DNA of 64,000 nt from Ectopseudomonas alcaliphila (GTDB taxonomy: Bacteria; Pseudomonadota; Gammaproteobacteria; Pseudomonadales; Pseudomonadaceae): assembly GCF_900101755.1 (NCBI RefSeq), contig NZ_FNAE01000003.1:152715-216714 (forward strand), read 5' to 3'. The notes beneath the pieces were generated by a model that was not told the DNA's origin, did no database searches, and saw only the letters and a program-made list of their open reading frames with translations. Shown piece after piece: positions 45,764 to 54,798 of this stretch (its first letter is position 1; the number at the start of each line of letters is the position of its first letter). The position numbers and the translations under genes were made by a program.

Positions 45764-48136
45764 TTGGTAGAGTACGTAGTTTCCCTCGATAAGCTCGGCA
45801 ATCACGATGTTGAGCATGTGGGGGGCAAGAACGCATCCCTCGGCGAGATGATCAGTAACCTGGCTGGCGCCGGCGTCTCGGTTCCCGGCGGTTTCGCCAC
45901 TACGGCTCAGGCCTACCGCGATTTTCTCGAGCAAAGCGGCCTGAATGCGCAGATCCATGCAGCGCTTGACGCCCTCGATGTCGACGACGTCAACGCCCTG
46001 GCCAAGACCGGCGCGCAGATTCGCCAGTGGGTGATGGACGCCGAATTCCCGGCCGAGTTGGACAAGCAGATCCGCGAAGCCTTCGCCACCATGAGTGCCG
46101 GTAACGACAACATGGCCGTGGCCGTGCGTTCTTCCGCCACTGCCGAAGACCTGCCGGACGCCTCTTTCGCCGGTCAGCAGGAAACCTTCCTCAATATCCG
46201 CGGCGTGGACAACGTGATTCGCGCTGCCAAGGAAGTCTTCGCTTCCCTGTTCAACGACCGTGCCATCGCTTACCGCGTGCACCAGGGCTTCGACCACAAG
46301 CTGGTGGCCCTGTCTGCCGGTGTGCAGCGCATGGTGCGTTCGGAAACCGGCACCGCCGGTGTGATGTTCACCCTGGATACCGAATCCGGCTTCCGTGACG
46401 TCGTGTTCATCACCGGCGCCTATGGCCTCGGCGAAACCGTGGTGCAGGGCGCGGTGAACCCTGACGAGTTCTACGTGCACAAGCCGACCCTGGAAGCTGG
46501 CCGTCCGGCGATCCTGCGCCGCAACCTGGGCAGCAAGGCGATCAAGATGATCTACGGCGACGAAGCCAAGGCTGGTCGCTCGGTGAAAACCGTGGAAGTC
46601 GACCGCGCCGAGCGTGCGCGCTTCTGCATCACCGATGCCGAGGTCAGCGAGCTGGCCAAGCAGGCACTGATCATCGAGAAACACTATGGCCGCCCGATGG
46701 ACATCGAGTGGGCCAAGGACGGTGACGACGGCAAGCTGTATATCGTGCAAGCCCGTCCGGAAACCGTCAAAAGCCGCGCCAGCGCCACCGTGATGGAGCG
46801 CTACCTGCTGAAAGAGAAGGGCACCGTGCTGGTGGAAGGTCGCGCCATTGGCCAGCGCATCGGCGCCGGCAAGGTCCGCGTGATCCATGACGTCTCCGAG
46901 ATGGACAAGGTGCAGCCGGGCGACGTGCTGGTCTCCGACATGACCGACCCGGACTGGGAACCGGTGATGAAGCGTGCCAGCGCCATCGTCACCAATCGCG
47001 GCGGCCGCACCTGCCACGCGGCGATCATTGCCCGTGAGTTGGGCATTCCGGCCGTGGTCGGTTGCGGCAACGCCACACAAGTGTTGAAAGATGGCCAGGG
47101 CGTCACCGTCTCCTGCGCCGAGGGCGATACCGGTTTCATCTTCGAGGGTGAGCTGGGCTTCGACATTCGCAAGAACTCGGTCGATGCCATGCCGGATCTG
47201 CCGTTCAAGATCATGATGAACGTCGGCAACCCGGATCGCGCTTTCGATTTCGCTCAGCTGCCGAACGAAGGCGTGGGTCTGGCCCGCCTGGAGTTCATCA
47301 TCAACCGTATGATCGGCGTGCACCCCAAGGCGCTGCTGAACTTCTCCAGCCTGCCGCCGGAGATCAAGGACAGCGTCGAGAAACGCATCGCCGGTTACGG
47401 TGATCCGGTCGACTTCTACGTCGAGAAGCTGGTCGAGGGCATCAGCACCCTGGCCGCGGCCTTCTGGCCGAAGAAGGTCATCGTGCGTCTGTCGGACTTC
47501 AAGTCCAACGAATACGCCAACCTGATCGGCGGCAAGCTGTACGAGCCGGAAGAAGAAAACCCGATGCTGGGCTTCCGTGGTGCTTCGCGCTACATCAGCG
47601 AATCCTTCCGCGACTGCTTCGAGCTGGAATGCCGCGCGCTGAAGAAAGTGCGCAACGAGATGGGCCTGACCAACGTCGAAATCATGGTGCCGTTCGTGCG
47701 TACCCTGGGTGAGGCCTCGCAAGTGGTCGAGCTGCTGGCCAGCAATGGCCTGGCCCGCGGTCAGGACGGCCTGAAGGTCATCATGATGTGCGAGCTGCCG
47801 TCCAACGCCATCCTGGCTGAAGAGTTCCTCGAGTTCTTCGATGGTTTCTCCATTGGCTCCAACGACCTGACCCAGTTGACCCTGGGCCTGGACCGTGACT
47901 CCGGCATCGTTGCTCATCTGTTCGACGAGCGTAATCCTGCGGTGAAGAAGCTGCTGGCCAATGCCATCTCCGCCTGCAACAAGGCTGGCAAGTACATCGG
48001 TATCTGCGGTCAAGGCCCGTCGGACCATCCGGACCTGGCCAAGTGGCTGATGGAGCAGGGCATCGAGAGCGTTTCGCTGAACCCTGACTCGGTACTCGAT
48101 ACCTGGTTCTTCCTGGCCGAGACTCAGCCAGCCTGA
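45764..48136 (+). CDS. ppsA: Phosphoenolpyruvate synthase
   Basis: A 790-residue gluconeogenic enzyme converting pyruvate and ATP to PEP, AMP and phosphate. The N-terminal ATP-binding domain begins [11 protein letters not shown] and contains [20 protein letters not shown]. The swivelling phosphohistidine domain has GGRTCHAAI with His418. The C-terminal PEP domain contains [17 protein letters not shown] and the CGQGPSDHP segment with the active Cys. The start is TTG 45764, preceded by GGAG eight bases earlier; the upstream open frame to ATG 45728 adds no homology. The prp operon just before it feeds pyruvate into this enzyme. Confidence 0.96.
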   Translation: MVEYVVSLDKLGNHDVEHVGGKNASLGEMISNLAGAGVSVPGGFATTAQAYRDFLEQSGLNAQIHAALDALDVDDVNALAKTGAQIRQWVMDAEFPAELDKQIREAFATMSAGNDNMAVAVRSSATAEDLPDASFAGQQETFLNIRGVDNVIRAAKEVFASLFNDRAIAYRVHQGFDHKLVALSAGVQRMVRSETGTAGVMFTLDTESGFRDVVFITGAYGLGETVVQGAVNPDEFYVHKPTLEAGRPAILRRNLGSKAIKMIYGDEAKAGRSVKTVEVDRAERARFCITDAEVSELAKQALIIEKHYGRPMDIEWAKDGDDGKLYIVQARPETVKSRASATVMERYLLKEKGTVLVEGRAIGQRIGAGKVRVIHDVSEMDKVQPGDVLVSDMTDPDWEPVMKRASAIVTNRGGRTCHAAIIARELGIPAVVGCGNATQVLKDGQGVTVSCAEGDTGFIFEGELGFDIRKNSVDAMPDLPFKIMMNVGNPDRAFDFAQLPNEGVGLARLEFIINRMIGVHPKALLNFSSLPPEIKDSVEKRIAGYGDPVDFYVEKLVEGISTLAAAFWPKKVIVRLSDFKSNEYANLIGGKLYEPEEENPMLGFRGASRYISESFRDCFELECRALKKVRNEMGLTNVEIMVPFVRTLGEASQVVELLASNGLARGQDGLKVIMMCELPSNAILAEEFLEFFDGFSIGSNDLTQLTLGLDRDSGIVAHLFDERNPAVKKLLANAISACNKAGKYIGICGQGPSDHPDLAKWLMEQGIESVSLNPDSVLDTWFFLAETQPA

Positions 48137-48154
48137 GGCCTGTGATCGATCCAG

Positions 48155-48181
48155 AAAGGGCGGGTTGATCCCGCCCTTTTT
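48155..48181 (+). terminator. Terminator of ppsA
   Basis: AAAGGGCGGG, TTGAT, CCCGCCCTTTTT: near-perfect hairpin with T run, 18 bases after the stop. Confidence 0.93.
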
Positions 48182-48213
48182 GATGTCCATCGCGTTTTGC
48201 CAGTCATTCCAAG

Positions 48214-48254
48214 CCGTCGCCAGCGATATGCAATATCGCTCCCGGCGGTTTTTT
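48214..48254 (+). terminator. Second, tandem terminator after ppsA
   Basis: AGCGATAT, GCA, ATATCGCT is a perfect stem, extended through an internal CC/CC loop by CCGTCG pairing with CGGCGG, and followed by TTTTTT. It may back up the first terminator or end a small transcript. Confidence 0.7.
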
Positions 48255-48305
48255 ATGCGTGTCGTTATTCATTTATGGCGTCTCGCCAGTGCGGTCATCT
48301 GATCC

Positions 48306-49295
48306 ATGCAAAGCAGTAGTGAGCTTTTCCCCGTCGCCCTGATCAGCGCCGAGTTGCGCGGCGATCTCAGTGAAGACGTCTATCTTCTCAAACCCAACAA
48401 TAGCCCCGACTCCAGCGTCGAGCTGGCCTTGACCCGGCTCGGCCGCGCAGGTTCGGAAGGCGAGCGTGGCGTGCCCGTGGTATTGCTGCACGGTAGCTTT
48501 TCCAATCGGCGCTTCTGGTATTCGCCCAAGGGCATCGGTTTGGGCGCATACCTGGCGCGTGCGGGGTTCGATGTGTGGATCGCTGAAATGCGCGGCCACG
48601 GTCTGTCGCCACGTAACGAAAACTATCGAGACAATCAGGTGGCGCAGTACGTGCGCTATGACCTGCCAGCCATTGCCGATTTCATCATCGAGCAGACCGG
48701 GCAGGCCGCGCACTGGATCGGCCATTCCCTCGGCGGAGTGACGCTGGCGGCAGCGCTGGCGGGCGGTTATCTCGAGACGTCGCGTGCGCGTTCGGCGGCA
48801 TTGTTCGGCAGCCAGATCAGCCGCGTCTACTGGCCGCTCAAGCTGCCGCCGGTGGAGTGGGGCGGTCGCCTGCTGCTGCGTGCCTTCCCCTACCTATCCG
48901 GGCGGCGCCTGAAGCGCGGCCCGGAAGACGAGCCCATTGGGCTGGCACTGGAAACCCTGCGCTGGCTCAGGCTGTTCGGGCGTTTCGGTGATGGTGATCA
49001 GGATTGGTGGGCAGGCCTGACTCAGGTGCGCGTGCCGATCCTTGCTGTAGGCGCTGCAGCCGATGATCAGGACCCCGCCTGGGCCTGTCGCAAGCTGCTG
49101 GAGCAGTGCAGTGCGGCGCCGACGCAGTTCTTGCTGCTGGGCAAGGACAACGGCTTCTCCAGCGACTTCGGGCACATCGAAATGCTGGTCAGCAAGGAGG
49201 CGCAGCGCGAGGTGTGGCCATTGACCGAATATTGGTTGCAGCATCTGCAACTGCCTGCCGGTTTTGCCGAGCAGGCGTCTGCTATAGGTACTTGA
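48306..49295 (+). CDS. Alpha/beta hydrolase
   Basis: A 329-residue cytoplasmic alpha/beta-hydrolase. The oxyanion motif is VVLLHGSFSNRRFW (residues 58-71), and WIGHSLGGVT near 137 holds the nucleophilic Ser. The C-terminal region with GHIEM provides the probable His, and VPILAVGAAADDQDP the acid. The substrate is unknown; the nearest described Pseudomonas relatives are esterase-like. It begins 170 bases after ppsA and lies ahead of rraA and the cmaX-crfX-cmpX-sigX-oprF block, a conserved order. Confidence 0.85.
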   Translation: MQSSSELFPVALISAELRGDLSEDVYLLKPNNSPDSSVELALTRLGRAGSEGERGVPVVLLHGSFSNRRFWYSPKGIGLGAYLARAGFDVWIAEMRGHGLSPRNENYRDNQVAQYVRYDLPAIADFIIEQTGQAAHWIGHSLGGVTLAAALAGGYLETSRARSAALFGSQISRVYWPLKLPPVEWGGRLLLRAFPYLSGRRLKRGPEDEPIGLALETLRWLRLFGRFGDGDQDWWAGLTQVRVPILAVGAAADDQDPAWACRKLLEQCSAAPTQFLLLGKDNGFSSDFGHIEMLVSKEAQREVWPLTEYWLQHLQLPAGFAEQASAIGT

Positions 49296-49496
49296 GGCTG
49301 TTCTGGCCGTTTCTACGGCGCGTGCTTACCGGTAAGATGTGACGCATCGCATGCAGGTGGTCATTTCAGGCTCATCTGTATTGTCGTCGTTCGTGTTAGG
49401 CGGTTTCGTCGCGATAGCTCGGTGCTGAATTGTCCCGCTTCACGCAGGTCCATGAAGGTGGCTGCCTTCTCATCCATTGTCGAAAGGAGTTCTGTC

Positions 49497-49985
49497 ATGC
49501 ACTACATCACCCCTGATCTGTGCGATGCCTATCCGGAACTGGTTCAGGTCGTCGAGCCGATGTTCGCCAACTACGGCGCCCGCGACTCTTTCGGCGGTCA
49601 GATCGTCACCATCAAGTGCCACGAGGACAACTCGCTGGTGAAGGAGCAGGTCGACCTGCCTGGTCAGGGCAAGGTTCTGGTGGTGGATGGCGGCGGCTCC
49701 CTGCGACGTGCGCTGCTCGGTGACATGCTGGCCGAGAAGGCCGCCAAGAACGGCTGGGAAGGCATCGTCGTATACGGTTGCATCCGTGACGTCGACGTCA
49801 TCGCGCAGACCGACCTGGGCGTGCAGGCGCTGGCCAGTCACCCGATGAAAACCGACAAACGTGGCATCGGCGACCTGAATGTGCCCGTCACCTTTGGCGG
49901 CGTGACTTTCAAGCCAGGTGATTACCTGTACGCCGACAACAACGGTGTGATCGTTTCCCCGCAAGCCCTGAGCATGCCGGAATAA
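49497..49985 (+). CDS. rraA: RraA-like protein (putative 4-hydroxy-4-methyl-2-oxoglutarate aldolase)
   Basis: A 162-residue member of the RraA family, named for RNase E inhibition in E. coli; other members are aldolases acting on hydroxy-methyl-oxoglutarate and oxaloacetate. It starts [14 protein letters not shown] and has [24 protein letters not shown] (substrate-binding GGxxR loop) and [17 protein letters not shown], where Arg-Asp are the conserved metal-site residues. ATG 49497 has AAAGGAG nine bases before it. It is five bases before cmaX, suggesting an operon. Confidence 0.9.
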   Translation: MHYITPDLCDAYPELVQVVEPMFANYGARDSFGGQIVTIKCHEDNSLVKEQVDLPGQGKVLVVDGGGSLRRALLGDMLAEKAAKNGWEGIVVYGCIRDVDVIAQTDLGVQALASHPMKTDKRGIGDLNVPVTFGGVTFKPGDYLYADNNGVIVSPQALSMPE

Positions 49986-49990
49986 CCCCG

Positions 49991-50977
49991 ATGCAGGATC
50001 AGGATTCGGCGTTGCTGCATGCCTTCGTGCTCGATGGTCAGGGCGGTGCACGCAGCATCACTCGCGATGAACTGGATTGCCTTCAGCTGGGCGAGCAGGA
50101 AAGCCTGTGGCTTCACTGGGATCGTGGCCAGGAGCAGTCACAGCGCTGGTTGCGCGAGCACAGCGGGCTGGATGAATTCAGCTGCAACCTGCTGCTCGAG
50201 GAAAACACCCGGCCGCGTCTGTTGCCCCTGCCCGGCGATGAGCTGCTGTTGTTCTTGCGTGGGGTCAACCGCAATCCCGGCGCAGAGCCGGAAGACATGG
50301 TGTCGGTGCGGATCTTCGCCGATGCCCGGCGGGTGATCTCCCTGCGTCAGCGTCCCTTGCTGGCGACCGATGCACTGATTGCCGATCTGTTGGCGGGCAA
50401 GGGGCCGAAAACGGCGTCCGAACTGCTGCTGGAACTCGCCCGTCACCTCACCAGCCGCGTCGATGATCTGATCGCCGAGTTGAGCGAGCAGCTCGACGGG
50501 GAGGAGGATGGCCTCGATGGCGATGAGCGTTATCGTCCCGATCACGGCCTGATGCTGCAGGTGCGTCGGCGTGCGGCCAGCTTGCGTCGGTTTCTCGCGC
50601 CGCAACGCGACCTCTACGCGCAACTGGTGCGTAATCGACAGCCCTGGTTCGTCGAGGACGACGGCGACTACTGGAACGAGTTGAACAACCGCCTGACCCG
50701 TTATCTGGAGGAGCTGGAGCTGGTTCGCGAGCGCGTCGGCCTGGTGCTGGAGGCGGAAAGCCGGCGCCTCGGCGAGCGTATGAATCGCATCATGTATCGC
50801 TTCACCGTGATCACCGGCATGTTCCTGCCGCTGACCTTCCTCACGGGGCTGCTGGGCATCAACGTCGGCGGGATTCCCGGCGCCGAAAGCCCGATCGGTT
50901 TCTTTCTCGCCTGCGGCCTCATGGTCCTTCTGGCGCTGAGCCAGCTGCTGCTTTTTCGCCGTTGGCGTTGGCTGTGA
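49991..50977 (+). CDS. cmaX: CorA/ZntB-family divalent metal transporter (CmaX)
   Basis: A 328-residue inner membrane transporter of the CorA superfamily. The soluble N-terminal domain covers about 1-260, and two membrane helices are at about 272-295 and 303-323. The signature loop is GIN in FLTGLLGINVGGIPG, where CorA has GMN and ZntB GVN, so magnesium or zinc cannot be told apart with certainty. It is the first gene of cmaX-crfX-cmpX, which stand before sigX in Pseudomonas. Confidence 0.88.
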   Translation: MQDQDSALLHAFVLDGQGGARSITRDELDCLQLGEQESLWLHWDRGQEQSQRWLREHSGLDEFSCNLLLEENTRPRLLPLPGDELLLFLRGVNRNPGAEPEDMVSVRIFADARRVISLRQRPLLATDALIADLLAGKGPKTASELLLELARHLTSRVDDLIAELSEQLDGEEDGLDGDERYRPDHGLMLQVRRRAASLRRFLAPQRDLYAQLVRNRQPWFVEDDGDYWNELNNRLTRYLEELELVRERVGLVLEAESRRLGERMNRIMYRFTVITGMFLPLTFLTGLLGINVGGIPGAESPIGFFLACGLMVLLALSQLLLFRRWRWL

Positions 50978-51032
50978 TGTGTGACTCATTCGCTGGCTAC
51001 TGCGTCTAGCCGTGACATCCCGTGAGGTGCGT

Positions 51033-51278
51033 ATGCACGATCCATTCGAAGAGTCTCTACGCGATTTGCTCAAGTCCTCGTCGTCCAGTCATGACGACGA
51101 TGCTTGCCTGCACCGGGTTCTCAAGACCGCCAACCGCCAGGTCGGTGCTGGTGATCTGTTCAGCCTGATAGGCCACTGGGCGCAGGCTCTGATGATCGCC
51201 CTGAACAACGGTTCGGCGCATGTCGCGCCGGTCTCGCGCCGTACCCAATCCTCTGCTTCTGCTGATAAGGCCGACTGA
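51033..51278 (+). CDS. crfX: CrfX, small conserved protein
   Basis: An 81-residue cytoplasmic protein beginning MHDPFEESLRDLLKSSSSSH. It has acidic and serine-rich first thirty residues and a more hydrophobic middle (LFSLIGHWAQALMIALNNG). ATG 51033 follows GAGG by a good distance. Function is not known; it is identified by position between cmaX and cmpX. It is one base before cmpX. Confidence 0.8.
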   Translation: MHDPFEESLRDLLKSSSSSHDDDACLHRVLKTANRQVGAGDLFSLIGHWAQALMIALNNGSAHVAPVSRRTQSSASADKAD

Positions 51279-51279
51279 A

Positions 51280-52104
51280 ATGGAACTCGATCCCTGGACC
51301 CAAAGCCTGATCTCCGCGATGACCGCATTGTGGACCAAGGTTGCCGGATTCATTCCCAACCTGTTCGTTGCACTGGTGTTGGTGCTGCTTGGCTTCGTCG
51401 TCGCCAAGTTGCTCGACACGCTGCTGTCCAAACTGCTCGGCAAGGTCGGCCTGGATCGTCTGATGACGGGTACCGGTCTGACCAAGCTGCTGGCGCGCGT
51501 CGGCATTCACGCACCGGTATCGACCCTGATCGGCAAGATCGTCTACTGGTTCGTGCTCCTGATCTTCCTGGTTTCGGCCGCTGAATCGCTCGGTCTGCAG
51601 CGGGTTTCCGCGACCCTCGACGTGCTGGCGCTGTATCTGCCCAAGGTCTTCGGTGCTGCTCTGGTGCTGCTTGCCGGTGTGCTGCTGGCGCAACTGGTCA
51701 GCAGCCTGGTACGCGGCGCAGCCGAAGGCGTCGGCCTGGAATATGCGAACGGCCTGGGGCGTGTCGCGCAGGGTCTGGTGATCATCATCAGTATCTCGGT
51801 GGCCATCGGCCAGCTGGAGATCAAGACCGACCTGCTCAATAACGTGATCGCCATCGTGCTGATCTCCGTCGGTCTGGCTGTCGCGCTGGCGCTGGGCCTG
51901 GGCAGTCGCGATATCGCCAGCCAGATCCTCGCTGGCATATACGTGCGCGAGCTGTATCAGGTCGGGCAACAAGTGCAGGTTGGTGAGGTCGAAGGGCAGA
52001 TCGAAGAGATCGGCACAGTGAAAACCACCCTGTTGACCGATACCGGTGAGCTGGTATCGGTGGCAAATCGAGTGATGCTCGAGCAACGCGTGAACAGTCG
52101 CTGA
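51280..52104 (+). CDS. cmpX: MscS-like mechanosensitive channel family protein (CmpX)
   Basis: A 274-residue inner membrane protein. It has several helices in residues about 15-40, 85-110, 125-150 and 170-205; the last includes the glycine- and alanine-rich pore-like segment VGLAVALALGLGSRDIASQILAG, and a beta domain follows (VGEVEGQIEEIGTVKTTLLT). This is the MscS core. CmpX of P. aeruginosa has been connected with envelope stress and SigX. The frame is open to 51220, but ATG 51280 gives the membrane N-terminus. A terminator follows. Confidence 0.92.
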   Translation: MELDPWTQSLISAMTALWTKVAGFIPNLFVALVLVLLGFVVAKLLDTLLSKLLGKVGLDRLMTGTGLTKLLARVGIHAPVSTLIGKIVYWFVLLIFLVSAAESLGLQRVSATLDVLALYLPKVFGAALVLLAGVLLAQLVSSLVRGAAEGVGLEYANGLGRVAQGLVIIISISVAIGQLEIKTDLLNNVIAIVLISVGLAVALALGLGSRDIASQILAGIYVRELYQVGQQVQVGEVEGQIEEIGTVKTTLLTDTGELVSVANRVMLEQRVNSR

Positions 52105-52129
52105 CGCCAATCTGTTATTTTATGCCGTT

Positions 52130-52157
52130 GCCCGGCAGGCGTGACCTGCCGGGCGCT
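52130..52157 (+). terminator. Terminator between cmpX and sigX
   Basis: GCCCGGCAGG, CGTGA, CCTGCCGGGC, then GCTTTT: a strong stem with a short T run. It would reduce but not necessarily abolish readthrough into sigX. Confidence 0.75.
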
Positions 52158-52186
52158 TTTCGTCCTGACTGTCGGCCCGACTCGTT

Positions 52187-52777
52187 TTGAACAAAGCTCA
52201 GCCATTGCCCACGCGCTACGACCCCCGCGAGCTCACTGATGAAGAGCTGGTGGCGCGCGCCCACGACGAGCTGTTTCATATCACTCGTGCTTATGAAGAG
52301 CTGATGAGACGCTACCAGCGAACATTATTTAACGTGTGCGCGCGTTATTTGGGGAACGAAAGGGATGCTGATGATGTCTGTCAGGAGGTGATGCTCAAAG
52401 TTCTCTATGGCCTTAAGAACTTTGAGGGTAAATCCAAGTTCAAGACTTGGCTTTACAGCATTACCTACAACGAATGCATTACTCAGTATCGAAAAGAGCG
52501 GCGAAAGCGTCGATTGGTTGACGCCTTAAGTTTGGACCCGCTCGAAGAGGCTTCCGACGAGAAGACACCCAAAGTCGAGGAGCGAGGCGGTCTGGATCGC
52601 TGGTTGGTTCACGTCAACCCGATCGATCGCGAGATTCTGGTGCTACGTTTTGTCGCAGAGCTCGAGTTTCAAGAGATTGCCGACATCATGCACATGGGCT
52701 TGAGCGCAACGAAGATGCGCTACAAGCGAGCATTGGATCGGTTGCGGGATAAATTTTCGGAAACTTCCGAAACTTAG
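52187..52777 (+). CDS. sigX: ECF sigma factor SigX
   Basis: A 196-residue extracytoplasmic-function sigma factor. Region 2 covers about 35-105 (EELMRRYQRTLFNVCARYLG, DADDVCQEVMLKVLYGLKNF, FKTWLYSITYNECITQYRKE) and region 4 covers 140-190 (DREILVLRFVAELEFQEIAD, then GLSATKMRYKRALDRL). The N-terminus MNKAQPLPTRYDPREL matches the P. aeruginosa protein, giving a TTG start at 52187. It controls oprF and membrane-fluidity genes, including the next gene. No anti-sigma gene is adjacent. Confidence 0.96.
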   Translation: MNKAQPLPTRYDPRELTDEELVARAHDELFHITRAYEELMRRYQRTLFNVCARYLGNERDADDVCQEVMLKVLYGLKNFEGKSKFKTWLYSITYNECITQYRKERRKRRLVDALSLDPLEEASDEKTPKVEERGGLDRWLVHVNPIDREILVLRFVAELEFQEIADIMHMGLSATKMRYKRALDRLRDKFSETSET

Positions 52778-52885
52778 TTCAGCTTCCCGACCACTAAGGG
52801 AGTGGCGAACCCTGATAGAATCGCCGCCAAGTTGCCGACTGAAGTTAACGGCGACTTATTAACCACCAAGATGGGGATTTAACGG

Positions 52886-53866
52886 ATGAAAGTAAAAAAC
52901 ACCTTGGGCGTAGTCATTGGCTCTCTCGTTGCCGCAACCTCCTTCGGCGCGCTGGCGCAAGGCCAAGGCGCTGTCGAGGTGGAGGGCTTCGTCAATCGCT
53001 ACTTCACCGACTCTCAGCGTGATTTCGCTCACGATGAAGGCAACCTGTTCGGTGGCAGCATCGGCTACTACCTGACTGACGACGTCGAGCTGGCGCTGTC
53101 CTACGGCGAATACCATGACCTGCGCGGTGAAGGTTCGCGCGGCAGCAAGAACATCAAGGGCAACCTGACCGACCTGAAGGCCATCTACCACTTCGGTCAG
53201 CCGGGTGTTGGTCTGCGTCCGTACGTCTCTGCCGGTTTCGGCCATCAGAGCATCGGCGACGCCAACGGCGGTGGTCGTAACCACTCCACCCTGGCTATCG
53301 CTGGCGCTGGTGCCAAGTACTACTTCACCGAAATGTTCTACGCCCGTGCTGGCGTTGACGCTCTGTACAACATCGACCAGGGCGACACCGAGTGGCAAGC
53401 TGGCGTGGGTGTTGGTCTGAACTTCGGTGGCGGCAGCAAGCCTGCTCCGGCTCCGGTCGTGGCTGCTGCGCCCGAGCCGATGCCTGAGCCTGCTCCTGAG
53501 CCGGCCATGGAAACCGTTCGCGTCGAGCTGGACGTCAAGTTCGACTTCGACAAAGACCGCGTCAAAGAAGAAAGCTACGGCGACATCAAGAACCTGGCTG
53601 ACTTCATGAACCAGTACCCGCAGACCACCACCACTGTTGAAGGTCACACCGACTCCGTCGGTTCTGACGCCTACAACCAGGGTCTGTCCGAGCGTCGCGC
53701 CAATGCCGTGCGTAACGTACTGGTCAACCAGTACGGTGTAGACGGTAACCGCGTCAACGCTGTTGGTTACGGTGAGACCCGTCCGGTAGCCGACAACGCC
53801 ACCGACTCCGGCCGCGCCATCAACCGTCGCGTTGAAGCCGAAGTGGAAGCCCAGATCAAGCAGTAA
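52886..53866 (+). CDS. oprF: Major outer membrane porin OprF
   Basis: A 326-residue outer membrane protein: signal peptide of 24 residues (cleaved after LAQ or ALA), an N-terminal eight-strand barrel (to about 180), a Pro/Ala/Glu-rich linker (APVVAAAPEPMPEPAPEPA), and a C-terminal OmpA domain that binds peptidoglycan (VKFDFDKDRVKEESYGDIKN, VEGHTDSVGSDAYNQGLSER, INRRVEAEVEAQI). It lacks the cysteine pairs of the PAO1 protein. It forms the main nonspecific pore and links the outer membrane to the wall. The 108-base gap after sigX likely holds a SigX promoter, which I could not pinpoint. Confidence 0.97.
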   Translation: MKVKNTLGVVIGSLVAATSFGALAQGQGAVEVEGFVNRYFTDSQRDFAHDEGNLFGGSIGYYLTDDVELALSYGEYHDLRGEGSRGSKNIKGNLTDLKAIYHFGQPGVGLRPYVSAGFGHQSIGDANGGGRNHSTLAIAGAGAKYYFTEMFYARAGVDALYNIDQGDTEWQAGVGVGLNFGGGSKPAPAPVVAAAPEPMPEPAPEPAMETVRVELDVKFDFDKDRVKEESYGDIKNLADFMNQYPQTTTTVEGHTDSVGSDAYNQGLSERRANAVRNVLVNQYGVDGNRVNAVGYGETRPVADNATDSGRAINRRVEAEVEAQIKQ

Positions 53867-53884
53867 TGCTTCTGGTGCTCCAAG

Positions 53885-53912
53885 AAAAACCCGGCCTCGG
53901 CCGGGTTTTTTC
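53885..53912 (+). terminator. Terminator of oprF
   Basis: AAAAACCCGGCC, TC, GGCCGGGTTTTTT: perfect hairpin with long T run, 18 bases after the stop. Confidence 0.94.
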
Positions 53913-53921
53913 TTTTCTGGA

Positions 53922-53954
53922 ATAAAAAAAAGCCCGCCGAGGGGGCGACGGGCA
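53922..53954 (-). terminator. Terminator of cobA and the nitrate operon
   Basis: On the minus strand an imperfect hairpin (GCCCGTCGCC with GGCGGGC) is followed by a run of eight Ts. It sits back to back with the oprF terminator. Confidence 0.75.
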
Positions 53955-53983
53955 AACAACGACTTCGCAGGAGCGCGAAGCGG

Positions 53984-54727
53984 TCAGGCATGCAGGAGCT
54001 GTGGCATGCTGATCTGGGTGCTGGCGCGGGCGACTTCGCCGATCACCAGAATGGCCGGGCTCTTCAGGGCGAAGGCTGTCGCATCGTCCTGCATCGCGCC
54101 CAGCTGGCTGCGGCATTCACGCTGGGCGGGCAGCGAGGCGTTCTCGATCATGGCCACTGGCATCTCGGCGCTCATGCCGCCGGCGAGCAGGCCGTCGCGG
54201 ATGTCCGCCAGCTTGGCTACGCCCATATAGACCACCAATGTGGTGCCGCTCTGGGCCAGTGCGGCCCAGTTAAGGCTGCTGTCGTCCTGGGTGTGGGCGG
54301 TAACCAGGGTCACGCCGCGCGCCACGCCGCGCAGAGTCAGGGGAATGCCACAGTTGGTGGCGCCAGCCAGGCCTGCGGTGATGCCGTTGACCATCTCAAC
54401 TTCGATGCCGTGCTCGCCGAGCCAGTCGGCTTCCTCGCTGCCGCGGCCGAAGATGCAAGGATCACCGCCTTTCAGGCGCACCACGCACTTGCCCTGGCGG
54501 GCATAGCGCAGCATCAGGCGGTGGATAAAGGCCTGCGGGGTGGAGCGACAGCCGCCGCGCTTGCCTACCGAGACGATACGGGCGCCGGGGCAGTGCTCGA
54601 GCACGGCCGGGTTGACCAGATCGTCGATCATCACGATCTCGGCCTGGTTCAGCGCCTTGACCGCCTTGAGGGTCAGCAGCTCGGGATCACCAGGGCCCGC
54701 GCCTACCAGCCAGACTTTTGCATTCAT
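53984..54727 (-). CDS. cobA: Uroporphyrinogen-III C-methyltransferase
   Basis: A 247-residue SAM-dependent methyltransferase making precorrin-2, the first step to siroheme. Motifs are VWLVGAGPGDPELLTLKAVKAL, then VRLKGGDPCIFGRGSEEADW with the SAM-binding GGDP, and the GITAGLAGATNCGIPLTLRG region. NirB needs siroheme, explaining its place at the end of the nitrate assimilation operon. It is 66 bases after the nitrate reductase stop and separated from it by a palindromic repeat. Confidence 0.95.
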   Translation of the reverse strand: MNAKVWLVGAGPGDPELLTLKAVKALNQAEIVMIDDLVNPAVLEHCPGARIVSVGKRGGCRSTPQAFIHRLMLRYARQGKCVVRLKGGDPCIFGRGSEEADWLGEHGIEVEMVNGITAGLAGATNCGIPLTLRGVARGVTLVTAHTQDDSSLNWAALAQSGTTLVVYMGVAKLADIRDGLLAGGMSAEMPVAMIENASLPAQRECRSQLGAMQDDATAFALKSPAILVIGEVARASTQISMPQLLHA

Positions 54728-54738
54728 ATCGGGTACCT

Positions 54739-54798
54739 CGTAGGGTGCGCCGTGCGCACCAAGTCGTTTTGGGGCTGGTGCGCATAGCGCACCCTACG
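54739..54798. repeat. Inverted REP-like repeat, family A (copy 2)
   Basis: CGTAGGGTGCGCCGTGCGCACC at 54739-54760 faces its complement-like arm ending at 54798. The element covers the gap between cobA and the nitrate reductase gene, and its right arm contains the TAG stop codon (54794-54796) of the latter. Confidence 0.85.

Noticed and set aside
45620-48190. An 856-codon minus-strand frame opposite ppsA
   Set aside because: Same reason: mirror frame of a highly biased gene; no ribosome site and no homology.
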